This document shows positions 28,901-38,100 of a stretch of DNA of 64,000 nucleotides, one piece after another. This stretch comes from Parabacteroides sp. PH5-46 (GTDB lineage Bacteria > Bacteroidota > Bacteroidia > Bacteroidales > Tannerellaceae). The DNA lies in NCBI RefSeq assembly GCF_029892785.1, contig NZ_JARXXA010000002.1, positions 62,001 through 126,000 on the forward strand, written 5' to 3'. Each line of letters begins with the position of its first letter. Positions within the stretch are counted from its first letter, which is position 1. Below the pieces are notes generated by a model that was given only the letters and a program-made list of their open reading frames with translations, was not told where the DNA came from and made no database searches. Position numbers and translations under genes: made by a program.

Positions 28901-29108
28901 ACGCAATATCACGGTAGGCTATTCCTTGCCGCGCACGCTCATCAGTAAGGCTCACCTTACACAGGCACGTATATATTTCAATGTATTGAATCCGTTTACC
29001 TTCACCGACTATATCGGATGGGATCCTGAATTTGCCACTACTACACTTGCAAACGGTAACGGTCCTTCTTCTGTGACATATCAGGTGGGTGTTAACTTGA
29101 AATTTTAA
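25953..29108 (+). CDS. SusC-like TonB-dependent outer-membrane transporter
   Basis: A 1051-residue RagA/SusC-family importer. It has a signal peptide (to about residue 29) and a carboxypeptidase-regulatory-like domain (residues about 32-110: GRQVTGVITDATTGEPMIGVNV). The TonB box region LEEVVIVGYG comes next, then the plug (NPLYVVDGI, IEKIDILKDASSTAIYGSRGSNGVVIV) and a 22-strand barrel ending in NLKF. It forms the oligosaccharide uptake complex with the SusD-like protein 11 bp downstream. Given the neighbours the substrate is probably pectic galacturonan or rhamnogalacturonan fragments. Confidence 0.96.
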   Translation: MNRKMRVKEWHKGILAFFLCMISVVAFAQGRQVTGVITDATTGEPMIGVNVLVKGTTNGTITDFDGNYAISDVPANATLVISYIGYLTQELPAGNNSVINVLLKEDTQSLEEVVIVGYGVQKKSDLTGAISSVSSERISSIGTSSVMSALQGSTPGVDISTNSARPGSSFSIQIRGQNSLNAGNPLYVVDGIVKDDIDFLNPADIEKIDILKDASSTAIYGSRGSNGVVIVQTKNASSTTSKLNISYDGYYGVRKIARVPDFMDGRENIDYRTSRYYSWDGSKYILKDADKRAILQNSTNINSYLYNENYVDWLDLGTQDGSQQNHYITLAGSSSDINYSLGLGFQNEEGNFINEEMKRYVLRGSINHKASKYFSTGANFTLSHTITNDGSENGYRDLLRMQPFFSAYDEEGELIRQPGIAANIKGSGNFTSSGNPLLEIENSSDETRRFDVLASFFAELKPMDGLILKTTFSPDLNYRREGWYRPKTADRSQDIGQTEPRERFSWTWDNVATYMKTFNELHNLNVTLIHSVYKTQTELLRVNSNNYPYVSLWYNVFNGTMVMGNSSSEYSQSTMISYAARANYDYAGKYMVTGTVRYDGSSKLADKWAAFPSAAVAWRLSEEDFMKDINWLDNLKARVSFGYSGNNNGVNAYGTQMTPNTSTNIYYDFDGSVLSGFGTGTPVNPNLTWEKTREWNAGIDFGIFGGRINGSIDFYDKLSDHLLMKRMLAIESGVESMTDNIGSVNNRGVEVALNTVNVRSKDWEWRTSFTFAHNKNAIRSLYGKKDDVVGESRFIGKPINVIFDYKVNGVYSQAEWESMSADQRKNMAATQPGYAKVVNTNWLSYRDGEEGNDKIDTYDRTILGQVDPKWTGSLTSYLRFRDFDFSFNIFTRQGMLVSDYFSAEFVGAATSDRGRKKVNFDYYVPAGVPRYDWSNFTIDEDGQPWANMGTSTENANAKYPVHGMTGQYYGNNGRYQKTSFVKVRNITVGYSLPRTLISKAHLTQARIYFNVLNPFTFTDYIGWDPEFATTTLANGNGPSSVTYQVGVNLKF

Positions 29109-29119
29109 ATCAGATCATC

Positions 29120-30946
29120 ATGAAAAGAATAATAGCATTATTAACGTCCATCATCCTCTTTACCAACTGTAGCGGGTTCCTGGACGAAGAAAACAAAGCC
29201 GGTATCACAAACGAAGATTTGTACAGCACCGTAGAAGGATACGAAACCCTACGCATCAACGCATACAGCAATTTAAGACTGCTGTATGAAGAAAAGCCCT
29301 ATCTCTTCCTGGCAGGGACAGACCTCTATCAAATGCCTCGTAACGTATACGACCACGGTATCTATACCTACGAACACCTCTATAAGAACGATGGCGATGT
29401 AAAGACATTCTACAAGAACGCATACACCATCATACAGGCAGTCAACGCAGCCGAGTACTACCTCGACATCGCGCCATTGACCGACGCCAACAGAAGCCTC
29501 TACAAGGCAGAGTACGACTTTATCAAAGGGTTCGTTCACTTCCTCTTGGTTGAGCAGTTCGGAGGAATCGTTATCAACGATGAGTTCACACAGTCTCCCC
29601 GTATCGAAATCCCTCGTTCCTCCTTGGAAGAGTCCTATAAATATGTAATAGAGAAGTTCCAGAGTGCCTTGAGCGGAGGTATCCCTCAAACAAGCAAAGA
29701 CGGCTCTATCTGCAAAGACATCGTAAACCATTATCTGGCAAAAGCCCATCTTACACGCGGCTGGGACTTGAACAACGCAAGCGATTTCGCCGAAGCAAAG
29801 AAATACGCAGCACAAGTCATCAACACCCGGGGCAATCTGAAGTACACCATGGAAGAGCTATGGAGCCCCGACAATGAAAACAACGACGAGGTAATCTTCG
29901 CCATACAGTACGATGCCAACTCAATCGCTACCAACGAAAAGGGTAACGACCAGGAATCACTCTTCGGCCCCTATCTGGGAGGCTCCGAAAGAGGGCACAA
30001 GTACATGACCACGCAGCTATACCCCTCGTGGGCAGCTCACTCATGGTTCGGCAAAAACGATGCCCGTTACGAAGCCACTTTCATGCTCACCATTTGGGAG
30101 CACTACTACGACTACTACCAAGGCAAGGCCGACCCCGCCGTGAACTCCGTGACAGCCATCTACCCCCGCGTATGGGACAAGGATAAAGCCGAAGAAATGT
30201 TCAACGACTACAAGGCACTCACCGGCGACGACACGGCCAAAGGCGTATTCCAGGAAGTATCCCTTACCGACGAAGGCAAACTGCGCGAAGGCGTTGCCGA
30301 ATTCGTTAGCAAATGGTGTCCAGGCTTCGAAGACGTAATCATCAAGAACGCGCAAAGCTCTACAGGCGTCAACTACCTGCGCGTCTATCCGTTTATCGAA
30401 AGCAAAGCCACGCAGGTAGCCAATGAAACCTACTGGCGGAGCGGATACATCAGCGACTACTGTCAGCCGGTAATCAAGAAGTTCGACCTCGGCAAGCTCG
30501 TTACCTTCCACCAGCGTCAGAGCTACCGCGACGTCGTACTCGCCACCCTTTCGGAAACCATGTTCCTCTACGCCGAGGCTTGCATTGCCGAAGGAAACTA
30601 TAACGAAGCAGAGACTTACATCAACAAGGTGCTGGCACGCCCGGGCAATGCAAAAGATGGAGGCACGCTCTCCATCTCATTGCCCACCTCGAAAGAGGCA
30701 GCCCTGGAAACCTACCTCAAGGAAACAGGCAAGGAACTCCTCGGACAATACTGCGGACGCTGGCCCGAGTTACGTCGCACCCAGATGCTAAAAACAATGT
30801 ATTACAAATATAACTACGATTACCTGACAGTTCTCAGCAAATCCAATGCCGATCCAATCGGTCAGAAACTCTATCGCCCCATTCCACAAGACGCGATAGA
30901 CCTGAACGACGCGCTCACAGAAGCTGATCAGAATCCGGGTTATTAG
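29120..30946 (+). CDS. SusD-like glycan-binding lipoprotein
   Basis: A 608-residue RagB/SusD-family surface lipoprotein. The lipobox Cys is residue 17 (FTNC). Helical TPR-like segments cover residues about 40-330, and C-terminal landmarks ATLSETMFLYAEACIAEGNY and RPIPQDAIDLNDAL are typical of the family. It caps the SusC barrel and binds the glycan at the cell surface. A strong hairpin downstream (30981-31009) ends the SusCD transcript. Confidence 0.95.
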   Translation: MKRIIALLTSIILFTNCSGFLDEENKAGITNEDLYSTVEGYETLRINAYSNLRLLYEEKPYLFLAGTDLYQMPRNVYDHGIYTYEHLYKNDGDVKTFYKNAYTIIQAVNAAEYYLDIAPLTDANRSLYKAEYDFIKGFVHFLLVEQFGGIVINDEFTQSPRIEIPRSSLEESYKYVIEKFQSALSGGIPQTSKDGSICKDIVNHYLAKAHLTRGWDLNNASDFAEAKKYAAQVINTRGNLKYTMEELWSPDNENNDEVIFAIQYDANSIATNEKGNDQESLFGPYLGGSERGHKYMTTQLYPSWAAHSWFGKNDARYEATFMLTIWEHYYDYYQGKADPAVNSVTAIYPRVWDKDKAEEMFNDYKALTGDDTAKGVFQEVSLTDEGKLREGVAEFVSKWCPGFEDVIIKNAQSSTGVNYLRVYPFIESKATQVANETYWRSGYISDYCQPVIKKFDLGKLVTFHQRQSYRDVVLATLSETMFLYAEACIAEGNYNEAETYINKVLARPGNAKDGGTLSISLPTSKEAALETYLKETGKELLGQYCGRWPELRRTQMLKTMYYKYNYDYLTVLSKSNADPIGQKLYRPIPQDAIDLNDALTEADQNPGY

Positions 30947-30980
30947 TCTTTAAGGTTATCTAATCACTAATGATGCATGC

Positions 30981-31009
30981 AGGAAGCCCAAAATATTTTT
31001 GGGCTTCCT
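30981..31009 (+). terminator. Hairpin terminator after susD
   Basis: A perfect 13-bp stem (30981-30993 with 30997-31009; AGGAAGCCC...GGGCTTCCT) closes on a 3-base loop. The U-tract after it is weak, so termination may be partial, or the hairpin may protect the 3' end. Confidence 0.65.
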
Positions 31010-31029
31010 TATTGGATGTATCAAAGCGA

Positions 31030-31294
31030 TTCAACCGGAACGGTTGTTAATCTCGGTAGCCCGTTGCTATGGTTCAACCGGAACGGTTGTAATCTTGGTA
31101 GCCCGTTGCTTTAGCATCGGGATAACGGATAACCACCCCCATTGTGCGTGCCGAAGGTACGCTATCTTGACGATCATTGACAAACTATTAATATAGCGTA
31201 CCTTCGGCACGCATAGGATATAGGGTGATGTACCTATCCCGTTACCCCGAAGCTAAAGCAACGGGCTACCAAGATTACAACCGTTCCGGTTGAA
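31030..31294. repeat. REP-like nested inverted repeat between susD and the CE12-CE8 gene
   Basis: The 378-bp spacer 30947-31324 contains the susD terminator and this element. TTCAACCGGAACGGTTG occurs at 31030 and again at 31073, each followed by a GGTAGCCCGTTGCT string. The second copy (31073-31128) is matched by a near-complementary arm at 31239-31294. Inside, 31145-31165 and 31193-31213 are perfect 21-bp complements. The whole could fold into one long branched hairpin. Such elements resemble REP sequences moved by RAYT (Y1 transposase) proteins, but no transposase is in the window. Confidence 0.8.
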
Positions 31295-31324
31295 TGCTAT
31301 TATCTATAAATATAATATCGACAT

Positions 31325-32983
31325 ATGAATAAGAAACTAATTACAATAGGCATCTGTTTGCTGGCGCTTCTGGCTTTTAGGGCGGAGGAGGCGGGGCGCG
31401 TTACGATCTTTATGATCGGGGATTCCACTATGGCGAACAAGGCGCTTACGGGAGGCAATCCCGAAAGGGGGTGGGGGCAGCTCTTGCCAGGCTTCTTCTC
31501 CGAAGAGGTTACTATCTGCAACCATGCCGTCAACGGCCGCAGCACCAAGAGCTTCATCAGCGAAGGACGGTGGGACGAGGTACTCTCACGCCTACAGTCC
31601 GGCAACTACGTGTTCATACAGTTTGGGCACAATGACCAGAAGGAAGACGAAGCCCGCCACACCGATCCCGGCTCTACCTACGATGCCAACCTCCGGCGCT
31701 TCGTGAGCGACGCCCGATCCCGTGGAGCCATCCCCGTGCTCTTCACGCCCATCGTGCGGAGGCATTTTACCGAAACGGGCGAGCTCACCGATACACACAC
31801 CGCCTACACCCTGGCCGTACGGAAGGTAGCCGCCGAACAGAAAGTACCCCTTGTAGACCTCAACAGCCTATCGCACCAGTGGATACAAACGCTGGGCGAC
31901 AGCGCCTCCAGAGACTACTTCGTATGGATAGAGCCGCACACCCTGGCCTGCTGTCCCGAAGGAAAGGAAGACAATACCCACTTGAATGTCAAAGGAGCCA
32001 AAGCCATTGCCTCCCTTGCCGTGAGTGAGTTGCAAAACACCCTCCCCGCCCTGAAGCCCTATGTCAGGCAGTACGATTTTGTGGTGGCGAAAGACGGCTC
32101 GGGCGACTTCTTCACCATACAAGAGGCCATCAACGCCGTGCCCGACTACCGCAAGAACGGACGCACACGCATCCTCCTACGCAAGGATAGCTACAAGGAG
32201 AAACTAATCATCCCCGAAAGCAAAATCAACGTATCGCTGATCGGAGAGAGCGGAACCGTCATCCTCTTCGACGACTACGCCCAGAAGAAGAACATCTTTG
32301 GTGAAGAGAAGTCCACCTCCGGCTCTTCCACCTGCTACTTCTATGGTGACAATCTCTATGCCGAGAACATCACCTTCCAGAACACCTCGGGCCCCGTAGG
32401 GCAGGCCGTTGCCATGTTTGTAGCCGGCGACCGCACGGTCTTCCGCCGCTGCCGCTTCCTGGGTTTTCAGGATACCCTCTACACCTATGGCAAACAAAGT
32501 CGTCAATACTATGAAGACTGCTACATCGAAGGCACCGTAGACTTTATCTTCGGCTCCTCTACCGCCGTCTTCAACCATTGCACCATCCACAGCCTCACCA
32601 AGGGATACCTCACCGCCCCCTCCACTCCCGAAGGACGGGCCTACGGATACGTATTCCTCGACTGCCGGATGACAGCCAAGGAGGGAGTAGACCGTGTGTA
32701 CCTCTCGCGACCCTGGCGACCCTTCGCCAAAGCCGTCTTCATCCGTTGCCACCTTGGCGCACACATCCTGCCCGAAGGCTGGCACAACTGGAACAAAAAA
32801 GAGGCCGAGCAAACCATCTTCTATGCCGAATACGAAAGCAGCGGAGAGGGAGCCAACCCCGCCGCCCGAGCCCCCTTCTCTTCCCAGCTGAAAGACATCA
32901 GCCTATACACCATAGAGCATATCCTGGCAGGAGAAGACGGATGGAATCCCCAAAAAGACCCCGAAACCCTGATATTGCAATAA
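31325..32983 (+). CDS. Bifunctional pectin esterase: CE12 acetylesterase fused to CE8 methylesterase
   Basis: A 552-residue exported enzyme with signal peptide residues 1-20. Residues about 25-245 are an SGNH/GDSL hydrolase of the rhamnogalacturonan acetylesterase type: IFMIGDSTMANK (Ser), FGHNDQKED and DNTHLNVKGA (Asp-x-x-His). Residues about 250-545 are a pectin methylesterase beta-helix: GPVGQAVAMFV, GFQDTLYTYG (catalytic Asp), EGTVDFIFGSSTA (second Asp) and YLSRPWRPFA (Arg, Trp). It removes acetyl and methyl groups from pectin so that GH28 can cut. It sits between the REP-like repeat and the 42-bp palindrome array, whose first arm overlaps its stop codon. Confidence 0.93.
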   Translation: MNKKLITIGICLLALLAFRAEEAGRVTIFMIGDSTMANKALTGGNPERGWGQLLPGFFSEEVTICNHAVNGRSTKSFISEGRWDEVLSRLQSGNYVFIQFGHNDQKEDEARHTDPGSTYDANLRRFVSDARSRGAIPVLFTPIVRRHFTETGELTDTHTAYTLAVRKVAAEQKVPLVDLNSLSHQWIQTLGDSASRDYFVWIEPHTLACCPEGKEDNTHLNVKGAKAIASLAVSELQNTLPALKPYVRQYDFVVAKDGSGDFFTIQEAINAVPDYRKNGRTRILLRKDSYKEKLIIPESKINVSLIGESGTVILFDDYAQKKNIFGEEKSTSGSSTCYFYGDNLYAENITFQNTSGPVGQAVAMFVAGDRTVFRRCRFLGFQDTLYTYGKQSRQYYEDCYIEGTVDFIFGSSTAVFNHCTIHSLTKGYLTAPSTPEGRAYGYVFLDCRMTAKEGVDRVYLSRPWRPFAKAVFIRCHLGAHILPEGWHNWNKKEAEQTIFYAEYESSGEGANPAARAPFSSQLKDISLYTIEHILAGEDGWNPQKDPETLILQ

Positions 32984-33283
32984 TACCCGAGCGCGCACCG
33001 AAGTATTGCGCGGAGGTTCAAACAATACTCAAACCGCCACTTGAGTATTACCTAAATGTTAAAACAATACCCGAGCCGCCACTTGAGTATCACCTAAATG
33101 TTAAAACGATACTCAAAACCGCATCTGAGTATTGTTTGGTAAACGAAACGATACATCGGCGCGCGCCAGTGTATCGTTTCAACACTGAAACGATACTCAA
33201 AACCCAAATCGAGTATCGTTTTAACATTTAAATGATACTCAAAACCCGAATCGAGTATTGTTTTTGAAAAAGATAATACCCAA
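32982..33283. repeat. Palindrome array A: seven hairpins with an exact 42-bp period
   Basis: The spacer 32984-33389 is mostly this array. Each unit has ATAC and GTAT arms 16 bases apart. The ATAC start positions are 32983, 33025, 33067, 33109, 33151, 33193 and 33235, all 42 bp apart, with a decayed eighth half at 33276. Most units extend the stem, e.g. AAACGATACTC with GAGTATCGTTT at 33188-33198 and 33211-33221. Unit 5 changes both arms together (GATACA/TGTATC), so pairing and not sequence is kept. Arms of units 5 and 6 also pair with each other across 33171-33196. No function is known to me. Confidence 0.88.
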
Positions 33284-33389
33284 AACATAAAATAACAACT
33301 TTTAAGATATTATTTATTCTCAATTCTTTATCTTGCTGCAATCCTCTAAGGATGAATTACTAAGTACTAGAAATAAAACTCAATTATCT

Positions 33390-33821
33390 ATGAGCACAAT
33401 CAAAAAAATCTCGCTCGATGACATTTGGACGCCTCCCGTAAATGATTTCACCCCCCTGAAGCCTTCGGGCAATGAGGTGATAGACAATTATGGCGAACAA
33501 GTGCGTGCACGTCGTCACGATCATCTACGCTATTTCGCCCAGAGTATGGGCCTTACGCTGGATGAATTAAACAACACCATGAAGAGCTTTACCGACTACA
33601 CGGCAGCTTCCTTCAAAGACTATCTGGTGTCGTACGACGCGCAATGGATGTTGCTACACAGCATGATGTCTATCAAAGAGATAGCCAAAAAGCTAGGGTT
33701 CAGCAACGGTTCGGTCTTCTACTCCTTCTTCCGAAGGATGAAAGGCATCTCTCCTACGGAATACCGCAAAGGCCATCGCAAGGTGGAAAAAACGGTAGAC
33801 TATAAGATTACCTACTTCTAA
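33390..33821 (+). CDS. Small AraC-type helix-turn-helix protein
   Basis: A 143-residue protein starting at MSTIKKISLDD; an in-frame ATG at 33333 would add 19 residues but looks less likely. The C-terminal half is a single AraC-like DNA-binding region with SIKEIAKKLGFSNGSVFYSFFRRMKGISPTEYRKG. No sensor domain is present; the N-terminal half carries one more helical segment (HDHLRYFAQSMGLTLDELN). It lies 27 bp before a DUF6261 gene and about 107 bp after palindrome array A. It may be a local regulator; whether it binds the array is untested. Confidence 0.8.
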   Translation: MSTIKKISLDDIWTPPVNDFTPLKPSGNEVIDNYGEQVRARRHDHLRYFAQSMGLTLDELNNTMKSFTDYTAASFKDYLVSYDAQWMLLHSMMSIKEIAKKLGFSNGSVFYSFFRRMKGISPTEYRKGHRKVEKTVDYKITYF

Positions 33822-33848
33822 TAACCTCCGATCTAAATTACCTATCGT

Positions 33849-35009
33849 ATGAAAAAAGTAATTGCTCACATGGGATTGCTCGGCGACCTGACCAATGCCG
33901 AACACTTTGACACCCACGAGGCCATCATCGAGTATGGAACTACAAAACATGCCTTGATTCCCGGCTTTACAGCTAAATGGACGGTATATGCTGCCGACTT
34001 TCAGATCGAAATAGACGAATTTAATCAAAGCATGCGGCAACCCGCCACCGAGGAAATCGCCGAAGCCGATGCCCTGCGCGACGAGAGCTTTCAGCAAGTG
34101 AAACGCACCGCCGACTACTACGCCTTCAGCCGTATAGAAGCCAAAAAGGCGGCAGGCATCCTCTTGCAAAAGCGGCTGGAAACCTACAAAGGCGCCGGCG
34201 AGGAAGCCTACACCAAGAACTCGGCACTGATTACCAAGCTACTGATCGACCTGAGGAAGCCGCGTTATGCCGAAGCCATTCAAGAGCTTGGCCTGGAAGC
34301 CGAGCTGGTGATACTGGAAACGCAGAACAATCGGGTGAAGTCCCTCTATCGTACGCGGGCACAGGCATTGAAAATCATCGAGCAGCGGAAAATGGCCGAG
34401 GCACGCCGCGCCGTAGACCTCTCCTTCAGCGCTGTGGCAGACGCCCTGGTGGTGAGCCACGAAAACACGCTGATGGTAACGCCCGACTCGGAACTGGTTA
34501 CCATCACCGGGAATTTCATCGACGTAATCAATGCCTACCTGTCCACAGCATCCGACAACCTGGCGCGGCACACGCTTCGCTCGGGCAAGGAAATTCCGGA
34601 CGATTTCAACCCGCCTGCTCCGCCTGACCCCCCCGGCCCGGTACACCTGGAGATAGCCGAGCAGGTTACCTACGAAGAAGAGACAATGGGCGGACTCAAA
34701 ATGAGCCTCCGGGCGCAGCATCCCAACATCTTCAACAGGCTGATGCCCCCCACGGCACTGGGTGGCGTAGTGCGGATGCTCAGTGAACGCGATGAGGTGC
34801 GCGATTTCCCCATCATCGAGTTCATGATGTCTGACGACGAAGACGATCCGAAGGTGATCGGACTGGTGCTGGCACCCTTCAAGGAGACTGCCTACTTCCT
34901 GGTGCCCTTCGAGGGTGAAAGAGACGGCCCGGTAACGGTGCTGAAAGACGATGAGGTGCTGGTCATCCTCGACGGAGTATCCAGCCCCATGTGTACTACC
35001 TTAGACTAA
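33849..35009 (+). CDS. DUF6261 family protein
   Basis: A 386-residue protein without signal peptide or membrane segments. The N-terminal 240 residues are almost entirely helical (QNNRVKSLYRTRAQALKIIEQRK) and match the Bacteroidetes family DUF6261. A Pro-rich linker (FNPPAPPDPPGP) follows, then a beta-rich C-terminal part (DDPKVIGLVLAPFKETAYFLV). That tail makes it longer than the usual family member, which is about 240 residues as I recall it. Function is unknown. It is coupled by position to the small HTH protein 27 bp upstream and is not an obvious part of pectin breakdown. Confidence 0.75.
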   Translation: MKKVIAHMGLLGDLTNAEHFDTHEAIIEYGTTKHALIPGFTAKWTVYAADFQIEIDEFNQSMRQPATEEIAEADALRDESFQQVKRTADYYAFSRIEAKKAAGILLQKRLETYKGAGEEAYTKNSALITKLLIDLRKPRYAEAIQELGLEAELVILETQNNRVKSLYRTRAQALKIIEQRKMAEARRAVDLSFSAVADALVVSHENTLMVTPDSELVTITGNFIDVINAYLSTASDNLARHTLRSGKEIPDDFNPPAPPDPPGPVHLEIAEQVTYEEETMGGLKMSLRAQHPNIFNRLMPPTALGGVVRMLSERDEVRDFPIIEFMMSDDEDDPKVIGLVLAPFKETAYFLVPFEGERDGPVTVLKDDEVLVILDGVSSPMCTTLD

Positions 35010-35105
35010 AAGTACAGGAAGCGGTCAGTAAGATTCTTCATATTTCAATCTGCATTCTTCATTTATTTTTCGTATTATTGTACGTTAATAGCCCTGAAGA
35101 ACCAA

Positions 35106-38100
35106 ATGAGGAAACTACTGATCGCTACCCTGATGACGTTGACCCTTGTGCATCTGTATGCGCAATGGAGTTACTCATTCACCCACTATTCGTCTGCCGA
35201 CGGACTGGCACAAAACTCCGTCATGTCCATATTGGAAGATCACAAAGGCTATATGTGGTTTGCCAGTTGGGACGGCATCAATAAGTTCGACGGCTATACC
35301 TTCAAATCCTACAAAGCGGGCGAGAACAATTCCGTTGGCCTGGCAAACAATCGCATCGACTATCTGTACGAAGACAAGTACGGCTTCATCTGGGTGCAAT
35401 CGTACGACAGCCGTGCGCACCGCTTCAATCCCGATACGGAAACCTTCGAGCAAGTGCCCGCCGACGGCAAGGAGAGCCAGATATCCGTAGCCTCTATCCA
35501 CACCCTTCCCGACGGCTGCGTATGGTTACTCACCGAGCAGGAAGGCGCCATCCGCGTCATTACCGACGAGGAAACCTACCAACTGAAGACCATCGTGTAC
35601 TCCCTGAAGAGCGGGCTGATCCCCTCCATGAACGTCTACCAAGTCTACCAAGACAGCCTCTCTTACGAGTGGTTGCTGACCGACAACGGACTGGCCATGC
35701 TGGAGCATGACTCTGTTTCGCCCGTCCTTTACTTTGCCGACAGCCAAACGGGCAGCAACCGCCTGAAGCAGTCCTTCTACTGCGCCACCGAAACGGCACA
35801 CGACATCTGCTTCGGCTCCGGCAAAGGACGCATCTGGCTATACAACAAGCAGCAGAAGAACTTCCGCCTGGTAGAGGTCAATACCGCCTCCGACATTATC
35901 TCCATCAATCCCTTTGGTGAGCAAGACATCCTGATCGCCACGCGCGAGGACGGCTTCTTTACCTACCACCTCCCCAGCGGGCAGACGGTGCATTACAACC
36001 GGCAGAATACCCCCTCACTGCCCGGCAACAAGATACTTTCGGTCTACATCGACCGCAAGCAGGAGGCATGGTTCGACCTGGCCGATGCCAAGGGCGTCAC
36101 CCACTTCAACCCCTTCACCCGGAAGGTGAAACAAGAAATCGTATTCAGCGAAGAGGCGGGAGCCTATCGTTCGCAGCCCAAGTTCTTCATTCACGAAGAT
36201 ATCAACAACAACCTCTGGGTACACCCCTTCGACGGGGGATTCTCCCTTTACGACCGCGAGAACGACTGCCTGCGCCCCTTCTTCAACGAGCCGGGCAGCA
36301 GCGACTGGCGCTTCTCCAACAAATTGCACGCCGTCATGTCGGATAGCCAGGGCAACCTCTGGATGTGCACCCACTCCAAAGGATTGGAGAAAATTTCCTT
36401 TCTGCCAAAGCGCTTCACCCTGATTCCTCCTCAACCGCTCAGCTACGAATCGCTGACGAACAATATCCGCTCCCTCTTTGAAGACAGCCGGGGACGGATG
36501 TGGATGGGCTCGCGCGACGGCAAGCTGCGGATCTATGATGTCAACCGCCGCTTCATGGGCTTCCTTACCGACAAGGGCACCATCTCTATGGACGGGCCCG
36601 ACTTCAAAGGCGTGGCCTACGACATCATGCAAGACACGCGCGGCCGCATCTGGATAGCTACCAAAGGCGACGGTATCTCCTGCCTCACGGAGACGAACGG
36701 CCATTTTCAGGTAACTACCTACCTCTCCGACCCTGCCGACCTCTACAGCCTGAGCGACAACAATGTCTTCAGCGCCCACGAAGACGCGCAAGGACGCATC
36801 TGGGTGGCCACCTTCGGAGGCGGACTGAACTATATCGAGGAGCAGGCAGACGGCAGCGTCCGCTTCATCAATCATCTGAACCATCTGAAGGGTTACCCCA
36901 TCGAGGAGTGCTACCGCGCACGCTTCGTCACTTCCGACCAAAAGGGGAACATCTGGGTGGGGACTACCTCGGGTGCCGTCTCCTTCAGGGGAGACTTCAG
37001 CGATCCCGGCGACATCCGCTTCTACCAATACAAGCGCGTGCTAGACGACAAAAACAGCCTCAGCAACAACGACGTCTACTGGATCGAGAGCACCAGCCGC
37101 GACGAGTTATACTTTGCGACCTTCGGCGGCGGGCTGAACGAGTTACTCTCGCTGAGCGACAAGGGCGAAGCTCAGTTTGCCACCTATACCACCGACAACG
37201 GCCTACCCAGCAACCTGCTCTTCTGCCTCAGCGAAGACCGCGAAGGCTACCTGTGGGTGAGCACCGAGAACGGCATCTGCAAGTTCGACCCCAACCGCAA
37301 GTCGGGCGAGATCTACTACGACAAGTACCTGGACATCCGCGCCGGATTCAACGAAGGCTCCACCCTCCGGAAATCGGACGGACTGATCTGCTTCGGCACC
37401 AGCAACGGCCTGGTGGAGTTCATGCCCCAGTATATCGTGAAGAGCAGCTACGTGCCACCCATCACGCTGAACAACCTCCTGATCCGCAACGAAGACGTTC
37501 GCCCCGGCGAGCAGAAGATCCTCAAGCGCATCCTCGACAATACCGGGCAGCTGGAGCTGTCCCACAAGGACAACATCCTGACGATTCAGTACGCCGCCCT
37601 CGATATGAAAGCGCCCGAGAATATCCAGTACGCCTACCGCCTGGAGAACTTCGACGACGAGTGGACGTACGTTGACAAGCAGCGCTTTGCCACCTACACC
37701 AACCTGCCGAAGGGCCGGTACGTTTTCCAGGTGAAATCCACCAACAGCGACGGCGTATGGATGGACAACACCCGCTCGCTCGACATCACCATCCTGCCTT
37801 CCTTCTGGGAGACGCCGCTGGCTTACTTCCTCTATGTATTGGGCATCCTGGGGATTATCTTCGTGGCGGTCTACATCCTCTTTACCATCTATCGCCTCAA
37901 GCACGAGGTGTCGGTAGAGCAGCAGATCTCGGATATCAAGCTCCGCTTCTTCACCAACATCTCGCACGAGCTCCGCACGCCCCTCACCCTGATCGCCGGG
38001 CCGGTGGAAAATGTGCTGAAGGATACCAGCCTGTCCGACGACACCCGCAATCAGCTGGTATTGGTAGAGCGCAACACCGACAGGATGCTCCGCCTGGTGA

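Noticed and set aside
31030-31294. Insertion sequence remnant
   Set aside because: No transposase fragment in any frame and no target-site duplication could be recognised; a REP-like element fits better.
36015-37028. Minus-strand open frame of 337 codons within the HTCS gene
   Set aside because: Antisense shadow of a codon-biased long gene; no recognisable domain.
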